Positions 28,974-38,528 of a stretch of DNA of 64,000 bases are shown here, one piece after another. Within the stretch, counting starts at the first letter, position 1. Every line of letters begins with the position of its first letter. Where the stretch lies: assembly GCF_001939045.1 (NCBI RefSeq), contig NZ_MKIM01000022.1, positions 62,001 through 126,000 on the forward strand, read 5' to 3'. Below the pieces are notes generated by a model that worked only from the letters and a program-made list of their open reading frames with translations, did no database searches and was not told the origin of the DNA. Origin of the DNA: Rhizobium oryziradicis. Lineage in GTDB: Bacteria; Pseudomonadota; Alphaproteobacteria; Rhizobiales; Rhizobiaceae. A program made the translations under genes and the position numbers.

Positions 28974-29330
28974 TCAAGCCCGAGGGGGCGGCAGCAAAGG
29001 CTGGCTGTTTTGTGAGAAAAGCTGATGACCAAGCGCTGGCAGAGGTGCGCCATGCAAAAACGCTCTGGATGTCAATCCGCTGTAAAATGCTGGCAAAGTC
29101 AAACAGGCCGCGCAATGACCACAGCCAAACATGTTATGTTTGTCGCCACAATCGCGATCATGAGATGACAGGATATTGAGAGATGATGCGCCATCATCGG
29201 CGTGCTTATGCATCATCGGGCTTTGATCCTGCGCTACCGGATTTATGTGCTGCATGGCCATGCCATTCAGCGGCATTGCCCCATAGGCCAAAGCAGCAAA
29301 GATCAACATCAAACGCAAAAAAGCTCGCAT
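28974..29330 (-). CDS. DUF2946-like exported protein
   Basis: 118 residues from ATG 29330. The N-terminus is a hydrophobic signal/anchor (LRLMLIFAALAYGAMPLNGMAM); the rest carries a Met/His run (QSPMMHKHADD) and the cysteine pair in CGHCAACL, typical of DUF2946, commonly found beside copper resistance genes. C-terminal part is proline-rich. Together with the DUF305 gene downstream it suggests a small periplasmic copper-handling pair; no copper ATPase or oxidase is adjacent. Confidence 0.65.
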   Translation of the reverse strand: MRAFLRLMLIFAALAYGAMPLNGMAMQHINPVAQDQSPMMHKHADDGASSLNILSSHDRDCGDKHNMFGCGHCAACLTLPAFYSGLTSRAFLHGAPLPALGHQLFSQNSQPLLPPPRA

Positions 29331-29375
29331 GAGCACAATCTACAGCAAAGCGTTATCGACACAAGTGCTGCCACC

Positions 29376-30077
29376 CTACTCAATCGAAGCAATTAACTCT
29401 GGCAGATCTTTTATCTCTGCAAGCTCCCGAAATCTCGGCGCTTCTATAGGCTTTTCAACGTGTTCCAGCACCCATGTCAGCTCGTGGGGAACGAACACGC
29501 CCCAAGCCCCCACCGCCAAGGCCGGAACAATATCAGATTTCAGCGAATTGCCGACCATCATGGCGCGTTCCGGTTCATCGCCGTGCTTACAAAAAATCCG
29601 GCGATAGGTGGTGGCGTTTTTATCAGAGACAATCTCAACAGCATCAAAAAAATCGCCAAGACCAGATTGCGCCAGCTTACGCTCCTGATCAAACAAATCA
29701 CCTTTGGTGATCAGGGCCAGAAAATAGCGTCCTGCCAAGGCTTCCAGCACATCGCCAACGCCCGGAAGCGTCTCCACCGGATGGCTTAAAAGATCACGGC
29801 CAATGGCGAGAATGTCGCCAATCACCTTACCGGAGGCGCGTCCTTCGGTAATATCCAGCGCCGTCTCGATCATCGAGAGGGTGAAGCCTTTGATGCCAAA
29901 ACCGTAATAGGCGAGATTGCGCTTTTCCGCCTCCAGCAAACGATCCGAAATCATCGCAGGCTCGGCATAATCGATCAGCAGTGCACGAAAATGCTCTTCG
30001 GTCAGCCGATAGTAATGTTCGTTTTGCCAAAGCGTGTCATCGGCATCAAGACCGATGGTGGTAAGCGCACGGGTCAT
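29376..30077 (-). CDS. HAD-family hydrolase
   Basis: 233 residues. Motif I GLDADDTLWQN (nucleophile and acid Asp, about 9-19), motif II ALITKGD, motif III Lys in VSDKNATTYRRIF, motif IV VGNSLKSDIVPALAVGA. The cap is helical (class I). Similar to YjjG/phosphoglycolate-phosphatase type enzymes acting on small phosphates; the substrate cannot be predicted. It is 30 bp downstream of a putative methyltransferase-fold gene and probably shares its transcript. Confidence 0.87.
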   Translation of the reverse strand: MTRALTTIGLDADDTLWQNEHYYRLTEEHFRALLIDYAEPAMISDRLLEAEKRNLAYYGFGIKGFTLSMIETALDITEGRASGKVIGDILAIGRDLLSHPVETLPGVGDVLEALAGRYFLALITKGDLFDQERKLAQSGLGDFFDAVEIVSDKNATTYRRIFCKHGDEPERAMMVGNSLKSDIVPALAVGAWGVFVPHELTWVLEHVEKPIEAPRFRELAEIKDLPELIASIE

Positions 30078-30107
30078 TGTTTCATCCTGTATTCTGAGCG
30101 TGCCAGT

Positions 30108-30863
30108 CTATCGCGCAATCACCTTATGGACAATTCGGTAATCCTTGCTCTCTTCGCCCAAAGGCACCACCGGCCAATCCCATTGCGCGAAAGAGGCTGG
30201 CGGGGCAAGACCGGCCAGCAGATCAGTGCGCTCATGCACATTTCCGGTGCGATCAATCACCTCAAACGCGACATCGGTCACAAGACAGGTTTTGGCAGGC
30301 ACATGGGCCAAGCCATCCAGATGCGCCCCGATCAATTGTGCTATGCAGCTTTCCGCCATTGTGCCTGATCGCTCCTCAGCCAGCCGCTTTTTTACACCCA
30401 TGCCGATTTGCGACAGAAGGTTGGCCGAGACCACCAGATCAAGATAGGGCACAGTGCGCAAAAAACCGAGCGGCTCCGGCGGTTTACCGGCCTTCAAATC
30501 ATCATAGCCGGAAAGATCACGCTCAACGAATGTCACGTTGTTCAAGCGTTTCGCCCTGACCCAGAGGCGCACGCTAGCCACATGCACCAGATCAACCAAG
30601 ACGACGGTGTCAAAGGCGCGCGACAACTCGACAATCGGCACATCGCGCAGCAGGCCGGAGCCAAGCACCACAGCGGTGCGCCGAGGCGAAATCGACGCCG
30701 CCGCTTGCAAGATAGCACCCTTGGTTTTGGCCTCATGCTCGGCCCAGTCTTTCGCACAGCGGCCCGCGCGCGACCATAAGTTCACCGAATAGCGGATGGA
30801 AGGTCGGTTTTCCGCCGTCGTGACCCACCATGTGGCAGCATATTGCAGGGCTTCCAGGATCAT
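30108..30863 (-). CDS. Conserved protein with Rossmann (SAM-methyltransferase-like) core, function unknown
   Basis: 251 residues. The segment RTAVVLGSGLLRDVPIVEL, with DTVVLVDLVH 20 residues later, looks like motifs I and II of a class I methyltransferase fold; a later YLDLVVSANLLSQIG could be the motif IV region. No signal peptide or membrane segment. No catalytic signature of a known methyltransferase was recognised, so the enzymatic activity is uncertain. It shares an operon with a HAD hydrolase and is divergent from hisS. Confidence 0.55.
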   Translation of the reverse strand: MILEALQYAATWWVTTAENRPSIRYSVNLWSRAGRCAKDWAEHEAKTKGAILQAAASISPRRTAVVLGSGLLRDVPIVELSRAFDTVVLVDLVHVASVRLWVRAKRLNNVTFVERDLSGYDDLKAGKPPEPLGFLRTVPYLDLVVSANLLSQIGMGVKKRLAEERSGTMAESCIAQLIGAHLDGLAHVPAKTCLVTDVAFEVIDRTGNVHERTDLLAGLAPPASFAQWDWPVVPLGEESKDYRIVHKVIAR

Positions 30864-30986
30864 TTTATCGCCGTACCATGTGTTGCCCGCCGGAACCAGT
30901 CTACGGTCTTGCCGCTGATGCTGTGATCCACTATGACAACCGGAAAATAGTCATCAGATACTCCTATCAGACATGCGGTGCCGATT

Positions 30987-32600
30987 ATGAGCGAAAAAAC
31001 CAAGAAGCCACAGAAACTGAAAGCCCGCCTGCCCCGCGGTTTTGTGGATCGTGAGGCTCATGACATTCGCGCCGTCAACGAGATGACTTCGAAAATCCGC
31101 GAAGTCTATGAGCGCTACGGCTTTGATCCGGTGGAAACACCGCTGTTTGAATATACCGATGCGCTGGGCAAATTCCTGCCCGACAGCGACCGCCCCAATG
31201 AAGGCGTGTTTTCGCTGCAGGACGATGACGACCAGTGGATGAGCCTGCGCTACGACCTCACCGCCCCGCTTGCCCGCCATGTGGCCGAGAATTTCAACGA
31301 GATCCAGCTGCCTTACCGCACCTATCGAGCGGGCTATGTGTTTCGCAATGAAAAGCCAGGCCCAGGCCGTTTTCGCCAGTTCATGCAGTTTGACGCCGAT
31401 AGCGTTGGCGCACCCGGCGTGCAGGCCGATGGCGAAATGTGCATGATGATGGCGGATACGCTGGAAGCACTTGGCATCAAGCGTGGCGATTACGTGATCC
31501 GGGTGAACAACCGCAAGGTTCTGGATGGCGTGATGGAAGCCATCGGGCTGGGTGGCGATGAAAACAATGGTCGCCGCCTCAATGTTTTGCGCGCCATTGA
31601 TAAGCTGGATAAGTTTGGCGTCGAGGGCGTTAAGCTTCTGCTGGGTGAAGGCCGTAAGGATGAGAGCGGTGACTTCACCAAGGGTGCAGGTTTAAATGCA
31701 GAGCAGATTGAGAAGCTGACGCGTTACATCTCGATTACCGCAAGCGGAACCACGCATGGCCTGCCGGTAAAGGATTCTGGTCGCGATGTGTCTGACATGC
31801 AGACGTATAAGATCGGAGACGTGGAGTACTATACGGATAATTCAGAAACGACCAACGGGCTTAGGGCAATCGCAGGTGATAATTCAACTGCGATCCAAGG
31901 AATTTCAGAGTTGCAAACAATTGCCGCGCTTATTGATGCCGCAGGATACGGATCTAAGCGCATCAAAATCGACCCTTCCGTTGTCCGTGGCCTCGAATAC
32001 TACACCGGCCCCGTCTACGAAGCCGAATTGACCTTCGACGTCACCAATGAAAAGGGCGAAAAGGTCGTGTTTGGCTCGGTTGGCGGTGGTGGTCGTTATG
32101 ATGGCCTCGTGTCGCGTTTCATGGGCCAGCCTGTTCCTGCCACCGGCTTTTCCATCGGCGTATCGCGCCTCATGACGGCGTTGAAAAACCTTGGCAAACT
32201 GGGTGCGGACGAGGTGATTGCGCCGGTTCTGGTCACGGTGATGGATGGCGATGTGGAGAGCATGGGCCGCTATCAGCGCTTTACCCAAGCGCTTCGCAAT
32301 GAGGGCATTCGCGCTGAAATGTATCAGGGCAATTGGAAGAAATTCGGCAATCAGCTGAAATATGCCGATCGGCGCGGATCACCGATTGCCATCATTCAAG
32401 GCGGCGATGAGCGTGAACAGGGCGTGGTTCAGATCAAGGATCTGATTGAGGGCAAGCGTCTGTCGGGCGAAATCACCGATAATACCGAGTGGCGCGAAGC
32501 CCGCGTGGCGCAAATTATGGTTCCTGAAGCAGAGCTTGTGGCCAAGGTGAAAGAGATTTTGGCAGCACAGGCAGAAGACCGGGCACGGCTGAAACTTTAA
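30987..32600 (+). CDS. hisS: Histidyl-tRNA synthetase
   Basis: 537 residues from ATG 30987 (a GTG at 30978 is less likely). Class II motifs: motif 2 [20 protein letters not shown], and HisRS signatures [13 protein letters not shown] (HisA-like loop) and [10 protein letters not shown]. It charges tRNA-His. The length exceeds the roughly 500 residues I expect for rhizobial HisRS; the extra part lies around residues 250-305 (nt about 31730-31905) and uses AT-rich codons (AGG, GGA, AGA) unlike the rest of the gene. It heads the hisS - two small membrane proteins - hisZ - hisG group. Confidence 0.95.
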   Translation: MSEKTKKPQKLKARLPRGFVDREAHDIRAVNEMTSKIREVYERYGFDPVETPLFEYTDALGKFLPDSDRPNEGVFSLQDDDDQWMSLRYDLTAPLARHVAENFNEIQLPYRTYRAGYVFRNEKPGPGRFRQFMQFDADSVGAPGVQADGEMCMMMADTLEALGIKRGDYVIRVNNRKVLDGVMEAIGLGGDENNGRRLNVLRAIDKLDKFGVEGVKLLLGEGRKDESGDFTKGAGLNAEQIEKLTRYISITASGTTHGLPVKDSGRDVSDMQTYKIGDVEYYTDNSETTNGLRAIAGDNSTAIQGISELQTIAALIDAAGYGSKRIKIDPSVVRGLEYYTGPVYEAELTFDVTNEKGEKVVFGSVGGGGRYDGLVSRFMGQPVPATGFSIGVSRLMTALKNLGKLGADEVIAPVLVTVMDGDVESMGRYQRFTQALRNEGIRAEMYQGNWKKFGNQLKYADRRGSPIAIIQGGDEREQGVVQIKDLIEGKRLSGEITDNTEWREARVAQIMVPEAELVAKVKEILAAQAEDRARLKL

Positions 32601-32610
32601 GGAGGCTTGT

Positions 32611-32856
32611 GTGGAAGACAGTGCTCCCATTTCCACCACCCAGTGGAATGAGATGAAAAAGCTGGAAGCCAGTTGGTTTGACCGGCTTTCCACTGTCTGC
32701 ATCACAGTTGGGGTGGCGGCACCCATTGCCGCCAGCACATTTGCGGCCCAAAATGATCACAACGTGCCAGTTGTTGGCCTGCTGTTCTGGATTTTTTCAT
32801 CCGTTGTGTTACATATATTGGCAAGGTTCTCTATTTTGGAGATGAAGCAGCCATGA
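32611..32856 (+). CDS. Small membrane protein between hisS and hisZ
   Basis: 81 residues starting at GTG 32611, with AAGGAGG 6-12 bases upstream. Two hydrophobic segments, STVCITVGVAAPIAASTFAA and VVGLLFWIFSSVVLHILA, suggest a helical hairpin with a polar N-terminus. No known family recognised. It begins 11 bp after the hisS stop and its stop overlaps the start of a 34-residue gene, so the set looks like one transcript. Its place inside the histidine/tRNA-His operon may be coincidence or mark a small transport or membrane-anchoring accessory. Confidence 0.65.
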   Translation: MEDSAPISTTQWNEMKKLEASWFDRLSTVCITVGVAAPIAASTFAAQNDHNVPVVGLLFWIFSSVVLHILARFSILEMKQP

Positions 32857-32957
32857 CTTTTGAACAGATATATACAGTTATGCCTATTGGCTTGTTTGTT
32901 CTGGCAAGCGGACTGCTCGCCTATAAAAAATGGCAGCATAGCCAGACCCATCATTGA
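32853..32957 (+). CDS. 34-residue single-pass membrane microprotein
   Basis: An ATG at 32853 overlaps the preceding stop (ATGA) and opens 34 codons ending TGA at 32955-32957. The product has one hydrophobic helix (VMPIGLFVLASGLLAY) followed by a basic, His-rich tail (KKWQHSQTHH). The topology rule predicts the tail in the cytoplasm. Coupled translation with the 81-residue membrane protein suggests a two-component small complex. No homologue known to me. Confidence 0.5.
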   Translation: MTFEQIYTVMPIGLFVLASGLLAYKKWQHSQTHH

Positions 32958-33022
32958 CATAGCCGTCAAAGGGTGGTGTTCGGATTATCCCGAATACTTA
33001 CGTAAACCAACCGGGATAATTC

Positions 33023-34141
33023 ATGCCACTGATCAATATGCCGGAGTTTACCGGTTCTCTTCTTGCCGATTTCACTGCCCGTGGTGCGCCGCGCGTGGAT
33101 ACCCCGGTTATACAGCCAGCCGAGCCGTTCCTGGATATGGCGGGCGAAGACCTGCGCAGACGGATTTTCCTGACCGAGAGTGAGACCGGCGAAAGCCTGT
33201 GCCTGCGGCCGGAATTTACCATTCCCGTCTGCCTCAGCCATATTGAAACCGCAACCGGCACGCCAAAGCGCTATAGTTACTTGGGCGAGGTGTTTCGCCA
33301 GCGCCGCGATGGCAGCAATGAGTTTTATCAGGCAGGCATTGAAGACTTAGGCGAAACCGCAACCGCGAGCGCCGATGCCCGCGCCATCAATGATGCCGTT
33401 GGCATTTTGGCCACGCTTTTGCCCGGCCGCACCCTATCCGTCATGGTTGGCGATCAGGCGGTGTTTGAAGCGGTGGTGAAAACGCTGGGCCTGCCGTCTG
33501 GTTGGCAAAAGCGGTTGATTCAGGCCTTTGGCGATAGCCAGCATCTCGATCAACTCTTGCACAAACTGGCAAGCCCGCAGATTGCGTCGGGTCTGGATGC
33601 GACCTCGCAAGCGCTGATCACGGCGGGCGATGAGGCCGGGTTGATTGCCTATATCGACCAGACCATGCAGGACACGGGCTATTCCACCAACGCCAGCCGC
33701 AGCCCGCGCGAAATTGCCGCCCGGCTGAAGGAAAAGCTTTCGCTTTCTGAAACCCGGCTGGATGAAAAAGCCCTCACCGTTTTGCGCGATTTTCTGGCGC
33801 TGGAATTGCCATTGAGTGATGCCGCAAAGGCTTTGACCGATTTTGCCTCCGCTGCCGGGCTCAACCTTGGCAGCGCGCTTGGCCAATTTGAAGAGCGCAT
33901 TGCGGCCATGGCGCAGCTTGGTCTGGATATATCGCGCATCACCTATCGCGCTGCCTTTGGCCGCCCGCTGGATTATTATACCGGCCTGGTGTTTGAGGTG
34001 TCGCAGCTTGACCAAACGGCTGTTCTGGCCGGTGGTGGACGGTTTGACCGGCTGCTCACACTGTTGGGCGCAAAAGATACCATTCCCGCCGTTGGCTTTT
34101 CGCTGTGGCTGGATCGCATTGAACTGGCGAGGTCACGCTGA
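33023..34141 (+). CDS. hisZ: ATP phosphoribosyltransferase regulatory subunit
   Basis: 372 residues, a HisRS paralogue without tRNA-charging ability. Class II motif 2-like [20 protein letters not shown] and the late [13 protein letters not shown] are visible, while the anticodon domain is missing. HisZ binds short-form HisG and is needed for activity and histidine feedback. Its stop overlaps the hisG start by one base (TGATG), so the two are coupled. The pairing with short HisG confirms the call. Confidence 0.94.
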   Translation: MPLINMPEFTGSLLADFTARGAPRVDTPVIQPAEPFLDMAGEDLRRRIFLTESETGESLCLRPEFTIPVCLSHIETATGTPKRYSYLGEVFRQRRDGSNEFYQAGIEDLGETATASADARAINDAVGILATLLPGRTLSVMVGDQAVFEAVVKTLGLPSGWQKRLIQAFGDSQHLDQLLHKLASPQIASGLDATSQALITAGDEAGLIAYIDQTMQDTGYSTNASRSPREIAARLKEKLSLSETRLDEKALTVLRDFLALELPLSDAAKALTDFASAAGLNLGSALGQFEERIAAMAQLGLDISRITYRAAFGRPLDYYTGLVFEVSQLDQTAVLAGGGRFDRLLTLLGAKDTIPAVGFSLWLDRIELARSR

Positions 34142-34833
34142 TGACAATTACCATCGGATTGCCCTCCAAGGGCCGCATGAAAGAAGATTCCTCGGCAATT
34201 TTCGAGCGTGCCGGTTTGAAAATCACCGCTGTCGGCAATGATCGCTCCTATCGCGGACGAGTTGAGGGCGAGGATATTGAAATCGCCTTTTTATCGGCCT
34301 CTGAAATTTCGCGCGAAATTGGCAATGGCACCGTCGACTTTGGTGTGACCGGCGAAGACCTTATTCGTGAAGGCTTGGCCGACGCCGATGCTAAGGTGGA
34401 AATTGCCGCCCGTCTTGGCTTTGGCCATGCCGATGTGGTGGTGGCCGTGCCGCAAATCTGGCTGGATGTGGACAGCATGGCCGATCTTGGCGATGTGGCG
34501 GCTGATTTTCGTGCCCGCCATGGCCGCCGTCTGGCCATTGCAACCAAATATTGGCGCATGACCCAGCAGTTTTTCTCGCGCCAGCATGGCATTCAGCTCT
34601 ACCGCATTGTCGAAAGCTTGGGCGCAACGGAAGGCGCACCAGCGGCGGGCCAGGCAGATATTATTGTCGATATTACCTCGACAGGCTCGACCTTGACTGC
34701 CAATCATTTGAAAGTGCTCAATGATGGGGTGATCCTGCGCTCTGAAGCGTGTTTGGTGCGGGCGCGAAAGGTAGAGCATCAGGGCAACCCGCTGGTGGCC
34801 AAAATCATCGGTGCCGTGCGCGAGATTTTGTAA
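34141..34833 (+). CDS. hisG: ATP phosphoribosyltransferase, short form
   Basis: 230 residues, so short-form HisG lacking the C-terminal regulatory domain. Motifs: [12 protein letters not shown] at the start, [13 protein letters not shown], and the PRPP loop [18 protein letters not shown] (about residues 175-192). It catalyses the first step of histidine synthesis, joining ATP and PRPP. It requires HisZ, encoded immediately upstream with overlapping codons. A strong terminator follows. Confidence 0.97.
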   Translation: MTITIGLPSKGRMKEDSSAIFERAGLKITAVGNDRSYRGRVEGEDIEIAFLSASEISREIGNGTVDFGVTGEDLIREGLADADAKVEIAARLGFGHADVVVAVPQIWLDVDSMADLGDVAADFRARHGRRLAIATKYWRMTQQFFSRQHGIQLYRIVESLGATEGAPAAGQADIIVDITSTGSTLTANHLKVLNDGVILRSEACLVRARKVEHQGNPLVAKIIGAVREIL

Positions 34834-34851
34834 GCAAAGCAACAGAAATAA

Positions 34852-34887
34852 AAAGCCCGCTGAACCGGTGTTCAGCGGGCTTTTTTT
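34852..34887 (+). terminator. Rho-independent terminator after hisG
   Basis: AAAGCCCGCTGAAC (34852-34865), loop CGGT, and GTTCAGCGGGCTTT (34870-34883), followed by T-run to 34887. Perfect 14-bp stem. As the DoxX gene converges here it may serve both directions. Confidence 0.95.
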
Positions 34888-34904
34888 GATCTTCAGCTTG
34901 TCAA

Positions 34905-35351
34905 TTATGCAGCTGCATAGGCTTTGGTGGTGCGCGCATCCACCGAATAGGCACCGGCACCCGTTGCTGCGAGCAGGATATAGGCACCAGCCAGTGTGAA
35001 ATTCTTCATCATCATAATGCCGTTCAGCGTGTTGATCCAGCCAAGCGCTGCATCAGGCCAGCCGGGAACAACAACTGTGCCGCTGTGAAAAACAGCGCCG
35101 GTGAAGACACAAAACAGCGCCAGCGCTACACCAACAATCTTGACTTGAAAGCCAACGAGAACGCAAAGGCCTGTGACCAGCTCAAACAAACCAGCAAGGT
35201 AAGCAAGGGCTGTAGCGGCAGGAAGGCCAGCGCCGGTGATCATTCCCGCCGTGCCGGCTGGGTCGGTCAGCTTGCCAAAGCCGGAGAGAATGAAAATGAA
35301 GGAGAGAAGAATTCTGGCAACCAGAAGAACCGTACTGTTAACATTCGACAT
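34905..35351 (-). CDS. DoxX-family membrane protein
   Basis: 148 residues from ATG 35351, chosen because AGGAG precedes it by 6 bases; the frame is open further upstream without support. Four hydrophobic segments, with ARILLSFIFILSGFGKLTDP and ALAYLAGLFELVTGLCVLVG characteristic of DoxX. Members are inner-membrane proteins tied to quinone or thiosulfate chemistry or thiol-stress complexes; the role of this one is not known. Single gene, convergent with hisG. Confidence 0.85.
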   Translation of the reverse strand: MSNVNSTVLLVARILLSFIFILSGFGKLTDPAGTAGMITGAGLPAATALAYLAGLFELVTGLCVLVGFQVKIVGVALALFCVFTGAVFHSGTVVVPGWPDAALGWINTLNGIMMMKNFTLAGAYILLAATGAGAYSVDARTTKAYAAA

Positions 35352-35476
35352 GTGAAGCTCCTGAAAGGTGAATGCCGTATGAAGCGGCGTTGACGCTTTT
35401 CTCTCACACTTCAATTGTCTCCGATAGATAGACTAAAATAGACGTATTGTTCAATATATGTGAACGTCGCTGATCA

Positions 35477-35935
35477 TCACAATCTGGCGCAGCTTACTTT
35501 TCCGACGCGAGTCACTGAAGATGATGGATCATTCTCTCCCAACGGCCGCACCACAATTTTATAATTTCCAAGGAAATGATTGATGTCTCCTTTTTCCTGC
35601 TTGGTATCCAGCGTCAACTCCACATGTGTCGCTGTGGTGTTCACGCCGGATTCCGATGATGTTTCAATCATCATGCTTGTGTCATCACGCCGAGATTGAA
35701 CAACGTCATCCTCACCAATTTTGAGGATACCTTCCAGCGTTTTACCCTGGCCTGGTTTGAAAACGACAATGCCGCGCAATGTCTTGAGAGGCCAGTCTGG
35801 ACCTTCCTCAAACCCGCCCTCGACCGAGAGCTTCAATTGAGCATCGTCAACAGCACAGTAATATCGATCCATTGCATAAGATGTCTCAGCCGACGCCATC
35901 AACATGATGAACGGCAGCACTCTGTATTTCACCAC
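35477..35935 (-). CDS. Secreted hypothetical protein
   Basis: About 152 residues from GTG 35935, with AGGACAGG just upstream. A signal peptide (KYRVLPFIMLMASAETSYA) is followed by a compact beta-rich domain with two cysteines, YYCAVDD near the start and VSCARL at the very end, which could form a disulfide. No known family recognised. Flanked by DoxX and glcF, same direction, with gaps over 50 bp on both sides. Confidence 0.55.
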   Translation of the reverse strand: MVKYRVLPFIMLMASAETSYAMDRYYCAVDDAQLKLSVEGGFEEGPDWPLKTLRGIVVFKPGQGKTLEGILKIGEDDVVQSRRDDTSMMIETSSESGVNTTATHVELTLDTKQEKGDINHFLGNYKIVVRPLGENDPSSSVTRVGKVSCARL

Positions 35936-35990
35936 GACCTGTCCTTTCGCGCCACACCAACACCAAGGCACGAATTATAAATACACGCGC

Positions 35991-37295
35991 TTAGGAAAGC
36001 CTTAACTTTGACGGTTGCTCACCGCCAAAAGCCCAATCGAGCAGCTCAACACTGTGCACCACGGGGATCTCCGTGCCAGAGCCAATCTGCGTCATGCAGC
36101 CGATATTGCCTGCTGCAATCACATCCGGCCGCACAGCTTCAATATTGCGCAATTTGCGGGCCTTTAGCTGGTCAGCAATATCCGATTGGAGAATATTATA
36201 AGTGCCTGCCGAGCCACAACATAAATGCCCTTCTACTGGCTCGCGCACGGTGAAGCCTGCCTTTTTCAACAGCATTTTCGGAGCCATGGTGACCTTTTGT
36301 CCATGCTGCAAAGAACAGGCCGAATGATAAGCCACGGTCATGCCTCTGTCCGGCTGCTGGGGCAAATCCAGCGTGGCCAGATATTCGGTGACATCCTTGG
36401 CTAGCCTTGAGATTTTGGCGGCTTTTTCGCCGTAAGCTGCATCAAGCCGCAGCATGTGACCATAGTCTTTAATGGTGGTGCCGCAGCCGGATGTGGTGAT
36501 GATAATCGCATCCAGACCGTGCTGCTCAACCTCACGCATCCACACATCAACATTGTTGCGGGCAGAGGCTTTCGCCTCCTGCTCACGGCCCATGTGGTGC
36601 ACCAGCGAGCCGCAACAGCCCTCGCCTTTTGGCACCACCACCTCAACCCCCAGCCGTGTCAACAGCCGGATGGTGGCCGCGTTGATGCCGGGATCCAGCA
36701 CCGATTGCGCGCAGCCGGTCAACAAAGCAACGCGCCCGCGTTTTTCATTTCTGGCCGCATGCGTGCCGGGATTGGAGAGCGTGGATGGATAAGGCACCTG
36801 TTTTGGGGCCAGTTTCAACATGGCCGCCAAGGGCTTGAGCGCCGCTATTTTCTCCATCATCGGCACAAAAGGCGCACCAAACCGGGCAAGCGTGAGCGCC
36901 ACCCGCATCCGTCCGGGATAGGGCAAAACCCTCGCCAGCATCGCCCGTGTTATCCGCGTCATCAGCGGCCTTTGATAGGTTTTCTCAATATGGTTGCGGG
37001 CATGGTCCACCAGATGCATGTAATCCACCCCAGAGGGGCAAGTGGTGGTGCAGGCAAGGCAAGACAGACAGCGATCGACATGGGTGACGATTTCCTCATC
37101 CGCCGCCCGACCATTTTCCAGCATGTCCTTGATCAGATAAATCCGCCCGCGCGGACTATCCAGCTCGTTGCCGAGCGTCACATAGGTGGGACAGGTGGCC
37201 GTGCAAAAACCACAGTGCACGCATTTGCGCACAATGCTTTCGGCCTCCGCAACATTGGCATCCGCAAGCTGGGTGGGGGTGAAATTGGTTTGCAT
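35991..37295 (-). CDS. glcF: Glycolate oxidase iron-sulfur subunit
   Basis: 434 residues. Two 4Fe-4S ferredoxin motifs lie near the N-terminus, CVHCGFCTATCP (25-36) and CLSCLACTTTCP (about 76-87). The C-terminal half has two CCG domains (GEGCCGSLVHHMG and HLCCGSAGTYN). GlcF passes electrons from GlcD/GlcE to the quinone pool during glycolate oxidation to glyoxylate at the membrane. It follows glcE by 3 bp. Confidence 0.95.
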   Translation of the reverse strand: MQTNFTPTQLADANVAEAESIVRKCVHCGFCTATCPTYVTLGNELDSPRGRIYLIKDMLENGRAADEEIVTHVDRCLSCLACTTTCPSGVDYMHLVDHARNHIEKTYQRPLMTRITRAMLARVLPYPGRMRVALTLARFGAPFVPMMEKIAALKPLAAMLKLAPKQVPYPSTLSNPGTHAARNEKRGRVALLTGCAQSVLDPGINAATIRLLTRLGVEVVVPKGEGCCGSLVHHMGREQEAKASARNNVDVWMREVEQHGLDAIIITTSGCGTTIKDYGHMLRLDAAYGEKAAKISRLAKDVTEYLATLDLPQQPDRGMTVAYHSACSLQHGQKVTMAPKMLLKKAGFTVREPVEGHLCCGSAGTYNILQSDIADQLKARKLRNIEAVRPDVIAAGNIGCMTQIGSGTEIPVVHSVELLDWAFGGEQPSKLRLS

Positions 37296-37298
37296 GGA

Positions 37299-38528
37299 TC
37301 AAACTCTCCCGGCTCGGTGCGCATCAACGCCTGTCATAAAACCCGGATTGAAAATGGCGTGAGGATCAAATTGTACAGCAATGCGTTGCGAAAGGGCCGC
37401 AACCGCAGCGGGTTGCGGCTCAAAGGCCTGCACTTTGTAGCCGCCTGCGCGTATCAAGGTGGCATGGCCACCGCCCAGCGCTTTGATGCCGGCACGGATC
37501 ATCTCGGCCTCTGGCTCGCCTTCCATCTGCATCCACACAAGACCACCCTGCCAATCATAGAAAGCATCAATGCCCGCCTGAAGGCGCAAGCCTGCCACGA
37601 GTTGATGCCCAGCGGTGGGTGCCACCGACACCCGCCACAGCGGCTTATGCAGCGATTCCGTATAGGGCTGAACGTTGCGGATCTCTTGCCAGAGCGTGGC
37701 GCTCGCGTTCCCATCCAGCACCGAGATAGGGCCAAGCCTTGCCATGACGGCTTGTAATTTTCGTGAGCGCTCTACAACCGAAGCTGCCAATCCTTCGAGC
37801 CTGAGCACCGTTGCAGAGCCCGCTGGCAAAGCGCCCGCCAACATGCGTGGCGCAACCAGATCCGGCAGGTGGGCCGCCCCCGTCACCTCCACCGGCATGG
37901 CCATGGCCACCGCCATGGCGCGGGCGGCAGTTGCGTCATCCAGACCAGAAAGCACGATGGTTTCTGTCACACGGGGACGCGGAAGAACCTTGAAAGTCAC
38001 TTCGGTGATAAAGCCAAGTGTGCCATAGGAGCCTGCCAAAAGCTTGACCAGATCAAGCCCCGTGACATTTTTCATCACCCGGCCGCCCGCCTTGATCGCC
38101 TCGCCTTTGCCATTGATAAAGCGAATACCCAGCAAATGATCGCGCGCCGCACCCGCCACAAACCGGCGCGACCCAGAAGCGTTGACGGCAAAAGCACCGC
38201 CGATGGTTGGCTCGCCCTGTGTGCCCATCATGAGACGGTGGTCCGTGGGCTCAAACGCCATAGACTGCCCATGGGCTGCAATGGACGCCTCGATTTCAGC
38301 AACCGGCGTGCCAGCTTTGGCGCTCAGCACCATTTCCGCAGCATTATAGGCCGTGATGCCCGAGAGCAGCCTTGACGATAGCACTGCCTCAGAGAGAACG
38401 GCATTGCCAAAGCCTGCGCGTGTTCCATTTCCCTTAATAGTCAGGCGCGTGCCATTGTTTGCCGCATTGGCAACAATCTCAGCCGCCTCGGCTTCAGACT
38501 GGGGCGTGAGCATGATCCGATTGGTCAT
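37299..38528 (-). CDS. glcE: Glycolate oxidase FAD-binding subunit GlcE
   Basis: 409 residues from ATG 38528, overlapping the glcD stop (ATGA). One FAD-binding PCMH domain, with TRLTIKGNGTRAGFG and GTQGEPTIGGAFAVNASGSRR; the cap is shorter than in GlcD. Third subunit of the GlcDEF complex. Coupled translation with glcD and tight spacing to glcF make a three-gene operon. Confidence 0.94.
   Translation of the reverse strand: MTNRIMLTPQSEAEAAEIVANAANNGTRLTIKGNGTRAGFGNAVLSEAVLSSRLLSGITAYNAAEMVLSAKAGTPVAEIEASIAAHGQSMAFEPTDHRLMMGTQGEPTIGGAFAVNASGSRRFVAGAARDHLLGIRFINGKGEAIKAGGRVMKNVTGLDLVKLLAGSYGTLGFITEVTFKVLPRPRVTETIVLSGLDDATAARAMAVAMAMPVEVTGAAHLPDLVAPRMLAGALPAGSATVLRLEGLAASVVERSRKLQAVMARLGPISVLDGNASATLWQEIRNVQPYTESLHKPLWRVSVAPTAGHQLVAGLRLQAGIDAFYDWQGGLVWMQMEGEPEAEMIRAGIKALGGGHATLIRAGGYKVQAFEPQPAAVAALSQRIAVQFDPHAIFNPGFMTGVDAHRAGRV

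Noticed and set aside
36456..37757. Plus-strand open frame of 433 codons
   Set aside because: Antisense of glcF/glcE, His- and Gly-rich shadow product.
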